From Ktedonobacter sp. SOSP1-85 (GTDB taxonomy: Bacteria; Chloroflexota; Ktedonobacteria; Ktedonobacterales; Ktedonobacteraceae): a DNA stretch of 64,000 bases. Shown piece after piece: positions 41,720-50,838 of this stretch. The notes beneath the pieces were generated by a model. It ran no database searches, was not told the origin of the DNA, and was given only the letters and a program-made list of their open reading frames with translations. The stretch lies in assembly GCF_016587415.1 (NCBI RefSeq), contig NZ_BNJI01000001.1:2891501-2955500 (forward strand), given 5' to 3'. A program made the translations under genes and the position numbers. Numbering within the stretch: the first letter of the stretch is position 1; every line of letters starts with the position of its first letter.

Positions 41720-43027
41720 ATGTTACTCAATAGGCATATTGTCCTCGGCGTCTGTGGGGGGATCGCCTGCTATAAAGCGGTCGATCTGGCCAGTAAGCTA
41801 CAGCAAGCTGGCGCGAAGGTAGACGTCATTATGACGGAGCACGCCGAAGAATTCGTTCGCCCACTAACCTTTTCAACGATGAGCCACCGCCCGGTCTATA
41901 GCGATCTGTGGGAGCCCTCAGGGGAGGCCGCGGAGACACATATTAAGCTGGCGGAGGAGGCTGATATCCTGGCGATTGTACCAGCGACCGCACAGACAAT
42001 CGCGAAACTGGCTCATGGTTTCACCGATAATATGCTCACCACAGTAGCATTGGCGACGCAAGCACCCTTACTCCTGGCTCCTGCCATGTATAAAGATATG
42101 TATGCTCATCCTGCGACACAGGCCAATCTGGAGGTGTTGCGACAACGAGGAGCATATGTTGTTGAGCCAGCGGTGGGACGCCTGGCATCAGGGGCGGTTG
42201 GACCTGGCCGCCTACCAGATACAGACCTCCTTATGGGGGCCATACGCCTGACCCTGGGTCGCCGCAGTGGAGACCTGGCGGGGAGGCGCGTCATCGTGAC
42301 GGCTGGCGGGACACAGGAGCCAATTGATCCTGTTCGCTATGTGGGGAATCATTCTTCGGGAAAGATGGGCTACGCCATTGCGACAGAGGCGCGTGATCGT
42401 GGGGCTGATGTCGTCCTGGTGACAGGGCCGGTCTCGCTTCCCGCTCCTTATGGGGTAGACCTGATTCGGGTAGAAACGGCCTCACAGATGCGTGATGCCG
42501 TCATGGCCACTGTACACGATGCTGATGCCCTGGTTATGAGCGCTGCCGTCGCCGATTTTCGGCCCGCTCATCCCTCTCCTCAGAAAATCAAGAAACACGC
42601 GGGAGAGCACCTAGCCATAACCCCTCCTGGGCAGCAGGGGCAGGCGACACCAGACGCTGACACTTCTGGTGGCGGGTTTTCAATACACCTGGTCCGCAAT
42701 CCAGATATCCTGGCTGAATTGGCCTCTCTTCAGGCAGCGCAGCCACGAAGCAACGCTGGAGAGCAGCCGCGACCGCGGCGACTCGTTCGCGTTGGCTTCG
42801 CAGCGGAAACTGAGAACGTCATCTTGAATGCACGCGATAAGCTCGTGCGTAAACAGCTCGATCTTCTCGTGGCAAACGATGTGATGCGCTCAGATAGCGG
42901 TTTTGGGGCGGATACTAACAAGGTCTACTTCTTCCATGCCGATGGGTCAATGGAAGACTTGCCCGTTATGCCCAAAGCAGGCGTTGCGGCGGCGATTTGG
43001 GATAGAGTTATATCCCTTTTGGCGTAG
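41720..43027 (+). CDS. coaBC: Bifunctional phosphopantothenoylcysteine decarboxylase/phosphopantothenate-cysteine ligase
   Basis: A 435-residue CoA-biosynthesis enzyme. The N-terminal CoaC flavin domain has GVCGGIACYK, the catalytic His H74 in AETHIKLAEEAD, and PATAQT (88-93). The C-terminal CoaB ligase has VTAGGTQEPIDPVRYVGNHSSGKMG, AAVADFRP and KIKK (289-292), and FAAETEN. Two usual CoaC residues differ: the Asn of PxMNxxMW is Tyr124 (PAMYKDMY), and the Cys of the ACG flap is Ser157 (RLASG). Two extra low-complexity loops lie near 293-318 and 339-353. Whether decarboxylation is intact needs testing. Confidence 0.93.
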   Translation: MLLNRHIVLGVCGGIACYKAVDLASKLQQAGAKVDVIMTEHAEEFVRPLTFSTMSHRPVYSDLWEPSGEAAETHIKLAEEADILAIVPATAQTIAKLAHGFTDNMLTTVALATQAPLLLAPAMYKDMYAHPATQANLEVLRQRGAYVVEPAVGRLASGAVGPGRLPDTDLLMGAIRLTLGRRSGDLAGRRVIVTAGGTQEPIDPVRYVGNHSSGKMGYAIATEARDRGADVVLVTGPVSLPAPYGVDLIRVETASQMRDAVMATVHDADALVMSAAVADFRPAHPSPQKIKKHAGEHLAITPPGQQGQATPDADTSGGGFSIHLVRNPDILAELASLQAAQPRSNAGEQPRPRRLVRVGFAAETENVILNARDKLVRKQLDLLVANDVMRSDSGFGADTNKVYFFHADGSMEDLPVMPKAGVAAAIWDRVISLLA

Positions 43028-43113
43028 GGTAGCTGGGGGGGACGTGGCGCTGTGATGGGAGCTTTTGTTCTAGATATATTGGGTACGAAAAGTACGCAGG
43101 AGGAGAATCCCCG

Positions 43114-43497
43114 ATGGATCGCACTGCTAGCGCTGGTTTTGAAGGCATCGCTCAGATGCTGCTCGAGCAGAAAAAATTAATGGATGCGTTGGAAGCGGAG
43201 AACCGCGAACTTCGTCGTCAACTGGCTGATCTACGCCGTGGCGTCGGCATCGCCGTCGTCATCGAAGGCAAGACAATTCAGCTGGCAACCGATGGCGGTA
43301 GCGCCACCAACCCACAGTCGCAGGCCGCACTGCAGAGCCTGCAATCACTTCAGGGCACCCCTCAACCAACAGGGCAGAACACCTACAATCAGCCGGCACG
43401 CTCCAACAATGGGCAGAGCACCGTCAACCTGAATGGCGACAAACGGGAGAACAATAACAACGCTCGCAGCCCACTCGCCGATAGCTTCGTGCTCTAA
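43114..43497 (+). CDS. Hypothetical coiled-coil protein
   Basis: A 127-residue protein without a recognised family. Residues 10-42 form an amphipathic Leu/Glu/Arg coiled coil (LLEQKKLMDALEAENRELRRQLADL). Two short strands follow (VGIAVVIEGKTIQLATDG), then a Gln/Asn/Ser-rich disordered tail to about 125. The ATG has AGGAGGAGAATCCCCG upstream. It is 86 nt after coaBC and is followed by a strong intrinsic terminator at 43654. Confidence 0.75.
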   Translation: MDRTASAGFEGIAQMLLEQKKLMDALEAENRELRRQLADLRRGVGIAVVIEGKTIQLATDGGSATNPQSQAALQSLQSLQGTPQPTGQNTYNQPARSNNGQSTVNLNGDKRENNNNARSPLADSFVL

Positions 43498-43503
43498 GTG
43501 GGA

Positions 43504-43565
43504 CGACGCTACTAAAGTACGCGTCTACATATCATGGTATCAGTACGCGTCTACATATCATGGTA
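43504..43565. repeat. Tandem repeat sharing an arm with the 32909 hairpin
   Basis: GACGCTACTAAAGTACGCG and the following CTACATAT match the hairpin arm at 32911-32939. The segment GTACGCGTCTACATATCATG then recurs with a 25-bp period (43518 and 43543). CATATGTAGAT just beyond can pair back to it. Confidence 0.6.
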
Positions 43566-43653
43566 CCGTCATATGTAGATCGGCCTATAGGCAGCACTCA
43601 CCCCACTCACTACCAAATCTATCACGAATCGTATACTCTGTCGCATCCAAATT

Positions 43654-43681
43654 GGGAACCCCTTTCGGGTTCCCTCTTTTT
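43654..43681 (+). terminator. Intrinsic terminator
   Basis: An 8-bp stem GGGAACCC / GGGTTCCC with a 5-nt loop, followed by TCTTTTT. This is a classical rho-independent terminator for the coiled-coil gene, and unlike the long perfect hairpins elsewhere in the window. Confidence 0.85.
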
Positions 43682-43775
43682 GATATAAGGGTCCCGTTTA
43701 CGTCTTTCCTGATAGAACCATCCGCCCGCGAAAATAATTACCGGCGAACGTTGAAATTGATAAAGAGCTATCCGA

Positions 43776-43862
43776 CCGCGCTGTTAAAGCACGCGCTTAT
43801 ATATGATGAGACGAGAAATGCCGTACCATTATATGTAAGCGCGTGCTTTAACAGCGCGGCCC
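43776..43862. repeat. Long inverted repeat upstream of the AIM24 gene
   Basis: CCGCGCTGTTAAAGCACGCG starting at 43778, with further pairing, has an inverted copy ending near 43861. The loop is about 25 nt. It ends about 14 nt before the GGAGGA ribosome-binding site of the AIM24 gene, so it would sit in that mRNA leader. The arm is a variant of the motif seen at 32911 and 61930. Confidence 0.65.
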
Positions 43863-43886
43863 CGCCACGTTGAAGGAGGATTCTTC

Positions 43887-44876
43887 ATGATTTGCCCCCG
43901 TTGCCATAATCAGGTTGCCGACCATGTCAAGTTTTGCGGCACCTGCGGGCAGGATATGCGCGCGGCACAAGCGGCGCCTCAGCACCCCTCCGGGGCCTAT
44001 AGCGATCCGCAGCCAGCACCAGCTCAAGCCTATGTTCCCCCCAACCAGTTTGAGGAGTATAGCAACAGCGTCTTTGGCAATGTAGTTCCTCGCTCCGAAC
44101 TGCATAACCCCAAGGGTCCCCTACATATCGCGGACATGACCATCACTATCGATGGTGAACTGGTCCCGGTCGTCGATATCATGCTGGGCAACCAGATGCC
44201 TATCTATTTCGAGCATCACATCCTGCTCTGGAAGCACCCTGGGGTACAACTGGGCTTTAAGTCAATGCGCGGCGCGGCGCGGCGCTTCTTCGCGGGCCTA
44301 CAGATCTTCATTGGCGAGGCCCAGGGTCCTGGCAACATCGCCTTCTCACGCGATTCAGTGGGGCAGATCGTGGCGCTACGCCTGCAACCCGGCCAGATGG
44401 TCGAGGTCCGTGAACACCAGTTCCTGGTTGCCACGGGCAATGTAGATTACAACTTCACCTTTGTCCAGGGCGTCTCCAACATCCTCTTCAGCCGCACCGG
44501 CCTCTTTGTCGACCAGTTTACCGCGATGGGCAGCGAGGGCATGCTACTGCTCCATGGCTATGGCAACGTCTTCGAGAAGATGCTTGCCCCCGGCGAGGTC
44601 CTCGATATAGAGCCTGGAGCCTGGCTCTGGAAGGATCCCTCGGTCCGCATGGAGATGACCACAGTGGCCGGCTCCCAGCGCGGCGGTGGTGGTATCCTGG
44701 GCGCGATCAGCAACTTTATGGCTGGCTCCTCTATCACGCTGAACCGCTTTATCGGCCCTGGTCGCGTGGGTATCCAGTCCATGACCTATCATCCACCCAC
44801 GGCCGAAGGCGCCTCCCAGGCGGGCGGCCAGAACAACATGAATATGAACATCGGCGGCCTGGGCGACCTCTTCTAG
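43887..44876 (+). CDS. Zinc-ribbon AIM24-family protein
   Basis: The 329-residue protein has a zinc ribbon at its N terminus (CPRC and CGTC, residues 3-20) and a Pro/Ala/Gln linker to about 60. An AIM24/TIGR00266-type beta domain follows, with LLWKHPGVQLGF, LQIFIGEAQGPGNIAFSRDSVGQIV, VREHQFLVATGNVDY and MLLLHGYGNVFEKMLAPGEVLDIEPG. AIM24 proteins form trimeric double-stranded beta-helix barrels whose biochemical role is unsettled; yeast Aim24 supports mitochondrial inner-membrane organisation. Start supported by GAAGGAGGATTCTTC. Confidence 0.9.
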   Translation: MICPRCHNQVADHVKFCGTCGQDMRAAQAAPQHPSGAYSDPQPAPAQAYVPPNQFEEYSNSVFGNVVPRSELHNPKGPLHIADMTITIDGELVPVVDIMLGNQMPIYFEHHILLWKHPGVQLGFKSMRGAARRFFAGLQIFIGEAQGPGNIAFSRDSVGQIVALRLQPGQMVEVREHQFLVATGNVDYNFTFVQGVSNILFSRTGLFVDQFTAMGSEGMLLLHGYGNVFEKMLAPGEVLDIEPGAWLWKDPSVRMEMTTVAGSQRGGGGILGAISNFMAGSSITLNRFIGPGRVGIQSMTYHPPTAEGASQAGGQNNMNMNIGGLGDLF

Positions 44877-44883
44877 CATTTAT

Positions 44884-44956
44884 ACCTCGTCAGCAATGGA
44901 AGGGGTGTGATGGCAGGCAAAGCCTGCCATCACACCCCTTCCATTGCTGACGAGGT
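44884..44956. terminator. Perfect 35-bp hairpin between convergent genes
   Basis: Arms 44884-44918 and 44922-44956 are complementary at all 35 positions around an AAA loop. It lies 7 nt after the AIM24 stop and 9 nt from the MEDS stop, so a bidirectional terminator is likely. It is the longest perfect stem in the window. Confidence 0.75.
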
Positions 44957-44965
44957 AACACTACC

Positions 44966-45628
44966 TTATGCGCTGGCGGATGAGCCACCGTTCCCGTTCT
45001 TATCTTTGTTGATACGCAAGATCTTGAGCATATATTGCTCAGAGTTGAGGTAATAGGGGTTGCGCTTGATATATTTGCCAACCACCGAAATAGGATGCAG
45101 TTTGAGCATCTCTACCACCAGGCTGGGCAAGAGCTTGCTGTGATCATAATGGATAAGCGCGATGATTGGTGCATTTTGGAAGGTGAAGACCGCGTCCGAG
45201 GCCGCTTCATACTTCAAGACCTGCTCAGGGGTGGCAATATCTTTTGAGAGCCAGGTCATATCAATAGAGATGCGTACCGCCTTCCAGCCCTCGCGCAGGG
45301 CCTGGGCAATGAATGTCTGGTGCGATGAGAGCAGGTAATAGGGGTCAAAACGCTTCCCCGCCGCCAGGAAAGCCTCGCGCTCTTCAAACAAAACAAGCTG
45401 ACCCGAGGCCTCAAGTTGCTCTACATCAATCTGCAATTTTTGTAGCTCGTCGCGAAACTCCTTCACCTGGGCGGGTGCGGCCGCGAACATGCACTTCTCT
45501 TGTGAGAGCAGGCCGACTTTCATCAAACGCGCCGTGACACCTGGTATCTCTGTCACCTTACTATAAAGTTGGCAGATATGTGAGCCAGGGGGAATGCGCT
45601 CAGATTTGCCTTCAACACTAAGATCCAT
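44966..45628 (-). CDS. MEDS-domain (DcmR-like sensory) protein
   Basis: A 220-residue protein starting MDLSVEGKSERI with GGAGGTAGGT just upstream. The pattern PPGSHICQLYS near the N terminus, then FAAAPAQVKEFRDEL, GQLVLFEEREAFL, WKAVRISIDMTWLSK and APIIALIHYDHSKL fits the MEDS domain (methanogen/methylotroph DcmR sensory domain), a RecA-like fold used in signalling. No DNA-binding or kinase domain is attached. It is third in a tight operon with a small membrane protein and a Nudix hydrolase. Confidence 0.75.
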   Translation of the reverse strand: MDLSVEGKSERIPPGSHICQLYSKVTEIPGVTARLMKVGLLSQEKCMFAAAPAQVKEFRDELQKLQIDVEQLEASGQLVLFEEREAFLAAGKRFDPYYLLSSHQTFIAQALREGWKAVRISIDMTWLSKDIATPEQVLKYEAASDAVFTFQNAPIIALIHYDHSKLLPSLVVEMLKLHPISVVGKYIKRNPYYLNSEQYMLKILRINKDKNGNGGSSASA

Positions 45629-45645
45629 ACCTACCTCCACTGGTG

Positions 45646-45957
45646 CTATTTATTGGCCTGTTCCTTGCGTTGCTCTCGCAGACGCACAGAGCGGTTAATA
45701 CTGCTCACGGCGAAGGCCGCGGTCGCTCCAAATATAATGATACCTGCCAGAAACACAATCGTCAGCAACGTGATTAACTTCCCGGTGCTTGATTTGGCCG
45801 CGAGCCCCACAAGCAGAGTACATAGTACCATGGGAAGCGTAAACACCAGCCCCCACACAAGCATGACTCTCCACCTCTGCCCGGGCGTGATGGTCTCATT
45901 CCCACTAAAGGGCAAGAGTATGCGACGAATGAGCGAATAATCCTGCGGCTGGCTCAT
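45646..45957 (-). CDS. Small two-span membrane protein
   Basis: 103 residues from MSQPQDYSLIRRILLPFS at 45957 (AGAGG about 14 nt upstream). Two hydrophobic spans lie at about 30-53 and 60-86 (VMLVWGLVFTLPMVLCTLLVGLAA and LITLLTIVFLAGIIIFGATAAFAV), then a short basic tail RLREQRKEQ. No family recognised. It starts 4 nt after the Nudix stop and ends 17 nt before the MEDS start. Confidence 0.72.
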   Translation of the reverse strand: MSQPQDYSLIRRILLPFSGNETITPGQRWRVMLVWGLVFTLPMVLCTLLVGLAAKSSTGKLITLLTIVFLAGIIIFGATAAFAVSSINRSVRLREQRKEQANK

Positions 45958-45961
45958 AAAG

Positions 45962-46495
45962 CTATGGTTGCCTCTCTTTACGTTGATACTGTAACCAGCG
46001 CGAGAGCATTTCCTCCGCCTGGTACAGAATATGTACTTCATTTTGATAGGTCAGACGACGACAAGCTTCATGCAAGGGGAACCACTCCACCATATCATAT
46101 TCACAATCATGGAAAGAGGTATCCCCACCAACTGCTTCCAGCAGAAAATGACGCACTTGTTTATGGTATCGTACCTGGTCTCGCACAAAAGAGTATGAGA
46201 TACTGCCCACATAAGTGATCAATCGTACCTCAAGCCCTGTCTCCTCGCGCACCTCACGAACCGCAACTTGCTCAGCTGTCTCGCCAGGTTGAGGTGTTCC
46301 CTTGGGTAAAGCCCATATTCCCGCGTGGCTACGCCCAACCAGCACTACCTCCATGCTGCCCGCTCTCTCCGCTTGCTCATGCTCTCCAGCATATGCCTCG
46401 TGCTGCAATAACAATTGCTCCGAGGCCCGCATCGGAACCAGGCGAAACACGACGCCCCCTGCCGAGTACGCTCGCATTGTGCGGTATCGCTCCAT
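45962..46495 (-). CDS. Nudix hydrolase
   Basis: 177 residues with a full Nudix box [23 protein letters not shown] (G-x5-E-x7-REVxEExGL). An N-terminal SAGGVVFRL strand and IWALPKG precede the box. Nudix enzymes hydrolyse nucleoside diphosphates linked to other groups; the IWALPKG lead-in resembles Ap4A and ADP-ribose-type family members, but substrate cannot be set. First gene of a three-gene minus-strand operon. Confidence 0.92.
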   Translation of the reverse strand: MERYRTMRAYSAGGVVFRLVPMRASEQLLLQHEAYAGEHEQAERAGSMEVVLVGRSHAGIWALPKGTPQPGETAEQVAVREVREETGLEVRLITYVGSISYSFVRDQVRYHKQVRHFLLEAVGGDTSFHDCEYDMVEWFPLHEACRRLTYQNEVHILYQAEEMLSRWLQYQRKERQP

Positions 46496-47060
46496 TTCTC
46501 GCGCTTCAACCCCCCTCTAATTGTACTGAATAGGTCTATAGATGAATGAATTACTACCATGTTACCAGATTGGCAGACTGGTAGCACACTCTATTTTCCC
46601 ATTCAGTTCGTCATCATTGACTATTTCGCGCTATACACGCCCATATCTCATGACAACCCAGGCGTATCTCGCTAGCTTCTCTATCGTAGACGAATATCGA
46701 ATACACTATACAACATTTTTTCCATCCTGCCCCGTCCTTAGCCATCCTTGGCGATTAGAGCAGATCACGCAAGAGCGCTACTCACGTACGCGCCTACAAA
46801 GGCGGCTCTCCCATCAGTAGGGGTCCGCTTTAGCGCGTCCAAAGGCGATTCATCGCCTGTAGGCGCAGCCCAAAAACGCCTCTGTCTGCACCATCGTGAG
46901 GCAAACACGCCTCCTCAAAAAGCAGGCTTACGCCGCACTGCCGTGAATGGCATTTGGACGCGCTAAAGCGGGTCCCTACCGAAATGGAGTGCATCCATTT
47001 TGCGGTTTAAAATTATGTGTGAGTATAGCGAATGCGCTTCAGAGTGTCAAGCAAGATAAC
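46496..47060. other. Intergenic region with MITE copy D and short hairpin motif
   Basis: A 565-bp region between the Nudix and UroD-like genes, both minus strand. It contains MITE-like copy D (46816-46980) and the short motif GCGCTACTCACGTACGCGC at 46776. No ORF or clear promoter was found otherwise. Confidence 0.5.
46816..46980. mobile_element. MITE-like palindromic element, copy D
   Basis: A 165-bp copy with GCTTTAGC-type ends on both sides and internal hairpins GGCGATTCATCGCC and GCCGTGAATGGC. The first bases of the left end (AGTAGGGGTCC) have diverged. No coding capacity. Confidence 0.78.
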
Positions 47061-48047
47061 TCAAGATAACACGCGGCGTAATGCATTGAGGCTCTTCGTC
47101 GGCACGTCGGGGGTGAGACAACCTCCAGGCGCGAGCAGTAGATGCTTTCCACCCGTGGCTTCAAGCGCACTACCAACCTCGTCCTGCACCTGGCTGGGGC
47201 TGGCGCCCTTCTGGAAGGCCCCCTGGCTCAAGCCGCCCATGACAACTTTCCCTGAGCGGCGCTGCCCATCGCGCAAGTCGGGATTCCCACTCGCCTCGCT
47301 CGCCCAGTTGATGGCATGAATGGGATAGCTCGCCAGCAGGTCAAAATGGATGTTCGCGCCACTATTATGGAGCGCCGTACACTTGCTGCGACTCTTCAGT
47401 GCGTCGAGAATCTCCTGGTCATACTGCTCGCCAAATTCACGATACTTGTCGGCGGTCAACTGCTCGGTGCTGGCCCAGCCATTGGTTTCATAATAAATAC
47501 CATGCGCGCCCTGCTCCAGGCAGGCAATCGCAAACGAGGTAATCGTTTCAGAGATAACACGGAGCGCGGCATGCATGGCATTTCGATCCTCGCGCATCGT
47601 CAGGAGCACCTGTTCGCTCCCACCTACCAGGATCTGCGCCACCGCCAGGGGCGAGAAGACGGTCTCCATAAAATAGGCTTCAAAGCCCAGCGCGTGGTTG
47701 ATCAGTTGTAGTACTAAAAGCTGCTCACCCAGCGCTCCCTGGTCAGGCTCGATATGCCGCAGGCGCTTCCAATCGGAGGAGCCACGAATGGGCGTGGCCT
47801 CCAACACAGGCGGCATATACTTCTCCGTGGACGGCTTATAGCGCGCTTTCCAGCCTTCCACAATATAGCTCGATCGCGGCGTGACCTTGACATAATCCCA
47901 GTCATAGCGGCTATAGCTCTCCAGAGTGGCCTCGGCCAACATCTGGGCGCTGCCTTCACGCTGGTAATCATGCCACCAGGCGCTCACCGGAACCCGGTCA
48001 ACCGCCTCACCGCGTAGCACGGCTTCAACACGTTCCTTCTTATTCAT
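47061..48047 (-). CDS. Uroporphyrinogen decarboxylase (URO-D) superfamily protein
   Basis: The 328-residue protein begins MNKKERVEAVLRGEAVDRVPVSAWWH, a form common to URO-D-like proteins (RxxxAxxxxxxDRxPV). Later segments include SPLAVAQIL, GAHGIYYETNGW, ALHNSGANIHFDLLASYPIHAINW and VMGGLSQGAF. The true HemE N-terminal RQAGR motif is missing, so it is more like the methyltransferase or unassigned branch (MtaA/CmuA-like). It lies 33 nt after the response regulator and may share its transcript. Confidence 0.82.
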   Translation of the reverse strand: MNKKERVEAVLRGEAVDRVPVSAWWHDYQREGSAQMLAEATLESYSRYDWDYVKVTPRSSYIVEGWKARYKPSTEKYMPPVLEATPIRGSSDWKRLRHIEPDQGALGEQLLVLQLINHALGFEAYFMETVFSPLAVAQILVGGSEQVLLTMREDRNAMHAALRVISETITSFAIACLEQGAHGIYYETNGWASTEQLTADKYREFGEQYDQEILDALKSRSKCTALHNSGANIHFDLLASYPIHAINWASEASGNPDLRDGQRRSGKVVMGGLSQGAFQKGASPSQVQDEVGSALEATGGKHLLLAPGGCLTPDVPTKSLNALRRVLS

Positions 48048-48080
48048 GCTAGCTTCTTGATCCTTTCTCTGATGCGAGAT

Positions 48081-48803
48081 CTACTGATTGTCTAGCTCTT
48101 TGAAGCGGTATCCAATACCACGTTCCGTGAGTATATATTTAGGATGGGCTGGATCTTCCTCTAGTTTCTGGCGCAAATAGGTGATGTAGAGACGTAAATA
48201 GTGGGCCTCGTCGCGATACTCTCGCCCCCAGACCTTTGAGAGCAGGGTCTCGTGCGTCATCAGCCGCCCCGCATTGCTCACCAGGTGATAGAGAAGACGG
48301 TACTCCGTTGGCCGCAAGACGACCTTCTTGCCGCGCACCATGACCTCGCGACGCGCGAAGTCTATTTGCAGGTCTTCGTCGACCACGATCTCGGTCTTGC
48401 GCGCCGGGGGGGACATGAGCGAGCGGCGCAGCAGGGCGCGAATACGCGAGAGTAGTTCGGGTGGGCTGAAGGGCTTGGCGATATAGTCATCGGCTCCCAG
48501 GTCCAGCCCGCGAATCTTATCTTGCTCGCTCTGGCGCACCGTCAGCATCACCACAGGCACGGTCGAGACCTCGCGAATGGCTTTTAAGGTCTCGAAGCCG
48601 TCCATCTCTGGCATCATGACATCCAGGACTACCAGGTCAGGCAGGTGCTCGCGTAGCTGATCAAGCGCCTCCAAGCCATTACTGGCCTCGATAACGCGGT
48701 AGTGCTCCATTTCCAGGTTCATACGCACAAAGTCGCGGATGCGTGGCTCGTCATCCACAATTAAAATGGTCATATCACGCTGGTCGAAAACTTCATTCTC
48801 CAT
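48081..48803 (-). CDS. OmpR/KdpE-family response regulator
   Basis: 240 residues from the ATG at 48803. The receiver domain has [13 protein letters not shown], phospho-acceptor Asp in [18 protein letters not shown] and [10 protein letters not shown]. The winged helix has [31 protein letters not shown] and [28 protein letters not shown]. Its ATG overlaps the kinase TGA by one base (TGATG), so it is translationally coupled and is clearly the kinase partner. Confidence 0.95.
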   Translation of the reverse strand: MENEVFDQRDMTILIVDDEPRIRDFVRMNLEMEHYRVIEASNGLEALDQLREHLPDLVVLDVMMPEMDGFETLKAIREVSTVPVVMLTVRQSEQDKIRGLDLGADDYIAKPFSPPELLSRIRALLRRSLMSPPARKTEIVVDEDLQIDFARREVMVRGKKVVLRPTEYRLLYHLVSNAGRLMTHETLLSKVWGREYRDEAHYLRLYITYLRQKLEEDPAHPKYILTERGIGYRFKELDNQ

Positions 48804-50518
48804 CAAAACACCACCATCGGTAACTGTGCCTGCTTCTCGCGCGGCAGGCTAAACGAAAACGTTGACCCCTGACGCAGGGTACTCTCTACCCAGATCCGGC
48901 CCCCGTGAGCCTCCACGATGGCACGGCAGATGTAGAGGCCTAGACCCGTGCCTGGAGTGGACTGCGCCAGGGGATTGCCAATGCGGCGAAAACGCTTAAA
49001 AATCTGCTCCTGGTCGCGTAGTGAGATCCCCATGCCCATATCGCGTACGCTCACAATGACCTCGTTGCTGGTAGCACGCGCGGAAATGGCAATCTTAAGC
49101 TGGCCCGATGAATATTTGATCGCGTTATCCAGCAAATTTTGTAACACTTCTTCAATACGCTCGCGATCCGCCATGACACTCGGCAGGTCAGGCGATATCT
49201 CAAGCGTGGCCTGCAAGTCGGCGTAGCGAATCTGCAAGCGCCTGACGACTGTCTCGATCAGTGGCTCCAGATCCAGGGGCGCAATCTCCATCTGGAGGCC
49301 ATTGGCCTGGATACGCGAGGCATACAGCAGGTTCCCCACCAGCTTATTTAAGCGGTCGGCCTCCTCTTCAATCGCAACCAACCGCGTCTGCAAGGCCTGG
49401 GGCGCGAGGCGACTCCCAATACGCGCCAGGGTCGAGGCATAGCCCTTGATGATGGCAATGGGCGTCTGTAGCTCATGCGAGACCACAGAGATAAAGGTCG
49501 AGCGCTGCTCCTCCTGCTCGCGCTCCAGCGTGATATCATGCACCGTGAGAAAGCCATTGAGCAGTTCCCCACGCGCTGAACGAACACAGGAGGCAGTTAC
49601 ACGCACATCGACGGGCAGGCCATCACGCGTGGTAAAAATCATCTCGCGGTTGACGACACGCTGGCCCGCGAAGGCCTGCAAGATTGGCGATTCCTGCAAG
49701 CTTAGTTCATTGCCCTGCCGGTCGCGAGGACGCAGTACCGAGAAATATAATTCCCCCAATACCTCGCTTTCGCGCCACCCGGTCAACTTCTCCATGGCGG
49801 GATTAAAATCAATGATCCTTAGCGCGCTATCGACGGTCAGGAGGCCCTCGGTGCTATAGCGAAAGATGGAAGCCAGGCGCTCCTGCTCGCTCACCAGGGC
49901 CTGCGCCTTAAAGGCACAACGCAGGGACGCGGCCAGTTGCACAATAAACATGAGCAGAGTGGCGTTCTCCTCGCCTCCCTCTTCCGCGTCGGAGTCATAC
50001 GTACGCTTCCCCTGGCACACCCCCATCTTCTCTTCATGCACTTCAAAGCATGAGCGAGTACCGGTGGGGCGAAGAAAGTGCAGTGTCCCCAGCGGGCCTG
50101 CCGCATCAAAGACGGCGAGTGAGCAAACCTCTAGCTCGTGCCAGGACGCGTCCCTCTCCGGACCTGATGAAGGTGCTGCCTCAGACTCATGTGGCTCACC
50201 GCTGGCGTCATGCGTGCCGTTACTCTCCACCTGCTCCTCACCATACACCCTCCTGGCCCAGGCAGGCTCCAGAATCTCTATCACCATGGGGTGGCGCGAG
50301 GTAGGCTGCAAACCCTCCTGAACGCGCTGTAATAGATCAGGAGGCACCTCCGGGCGCAGGTGATAGGCGATATACTCAACGTTTCGCTGTGGATCAAAGG
50401 CCTCATTGGAGATGACAAAGACACCAGCATCGCTTCCTAGCAGTTGTATAGCGCTTCCAACCAGAAGAGTTACTTGGTCGTGCAGATCTTCGGACTGATG
50501 CAATTGAGACCAGGACAT
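48803..50518 (-). CDS. Sensor histidine kinase with GAF-like and PAS domains
   Basis: About 571 residues, no membrane spans, so a cytosolic sensor. Residues 1 to about 215 look like a degenerate GAF-type region split by a Glu/Ser-rich loop. A PAS domain follows ([29 protein letters not shown], then [14 protein letters not shown]). The phospho-acceptor His is in [18 protein letters not shown]-binding boxes are [17 protein letters not shown] and [18 protein letters not shown]. An upstream in-frame GTG (50536) is an alternative start; ATG 50518 has GGAG at 12 nt. Confidence 0.92.
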   Translation of the reverse strand: MSWSQLHQSEDLHDQVTLLVGSAIQLLGSDAGVFVISNEAFDPQRNVEYIAYHLRPEVPPDLLQRVQEGLQPTSRHPMVIEILEPAWARRVYGEEQVESNGTHDASGEPHESEAAPSSGPERDASWHELEVCSLAVFDAAGPLGTLHFLRPTGTRSCFEVHEEKMGVCQGKRTYDSDAEEGGEENATLLMFIVQLAASLRCAFKAQALVSEQERLASIFRYSTEGLLTVDSALRIIDFNPAMEKLTGWRESEVLGELYFSVLRPRDRQGNELSLQESPILQAFAGQRVVNREMIFTTRDGLPVDVRVTASCVRSARGELLNGFLTVHDITLEREQEEQRSTFISVVSHELQTPIAIIKGYASTLARIGSRLAPQALQTRLVAIEEEADRLNKLVGNLLYASRIQANGLQMEIAPLDLEPLIETVVRRLQIRYADLQATLEISPDLPSVMADRERIEEVLQNLLDNAIKYSSGQLKIAISARATSNEVIVSVRDMGMGISLRDQEQIFKRFRRIGNPLAQSTPGTGLGLYICRAIVEAHGGRIWVESTLRQGSTFSFSLPREKQAQLPMVVF

Positions 50519-50737
50519 AGGAATAATAGACTCCACTCGACGTTTGATCTGGCAGATGTACGGGCTGGCCGGTTGAAAACCAGGAGTTCGTTAGAAGGTT
50601 AAAATTGCTTCTGTCAGTGTAGCACACCTCCTGGCAGAAAGAAAGATACTCTTTATGCGCACCTCCTGCTTTCTTGTCTTTTTTCCCCTCACTTGATATA
50701 CTTTTCTCTCAAAACAGATCACCACTGCGTGGCTCAC

Positions 50738-50800
50738 TGGGGTATTAGGATGTGTTGGTGGGCTGGCGGAGCCAGCCCACCAACACATCCTAATACCCCA
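50738..50800. repeat. Perfect 30-bp hairpin in a divergent promoter region
   Basis: Arms 50738-50767 and 50771-50800 pair perfectly with loop GGA. It lies between a minus-strand kinase start and the plus-strand trmD start, ending 38 nt before the trmD ATG. Neither neighbour terminates here, so it is not simply a terminator. Confidence 0.75.
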
Positions 50801-50838
50801 TGGAGACATACTGCTTCATTAACGACCGGAATATTATC

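Noticed and set aside
43504-43862. Possible CRISPR array from repeated GTACGCGTCTACATAT units
   Set aside because: Only two or three units, no spacers of even length, and the repeats form palindromic pairs; no cas genes in the window.
46555-46590. tRNA-like segment TTACCAGATTGGCAGACTGGTAGCACAC
   Set aside because: It has one short stem but no acceptor, anticodon or T-arm pairing; not a tRNA.
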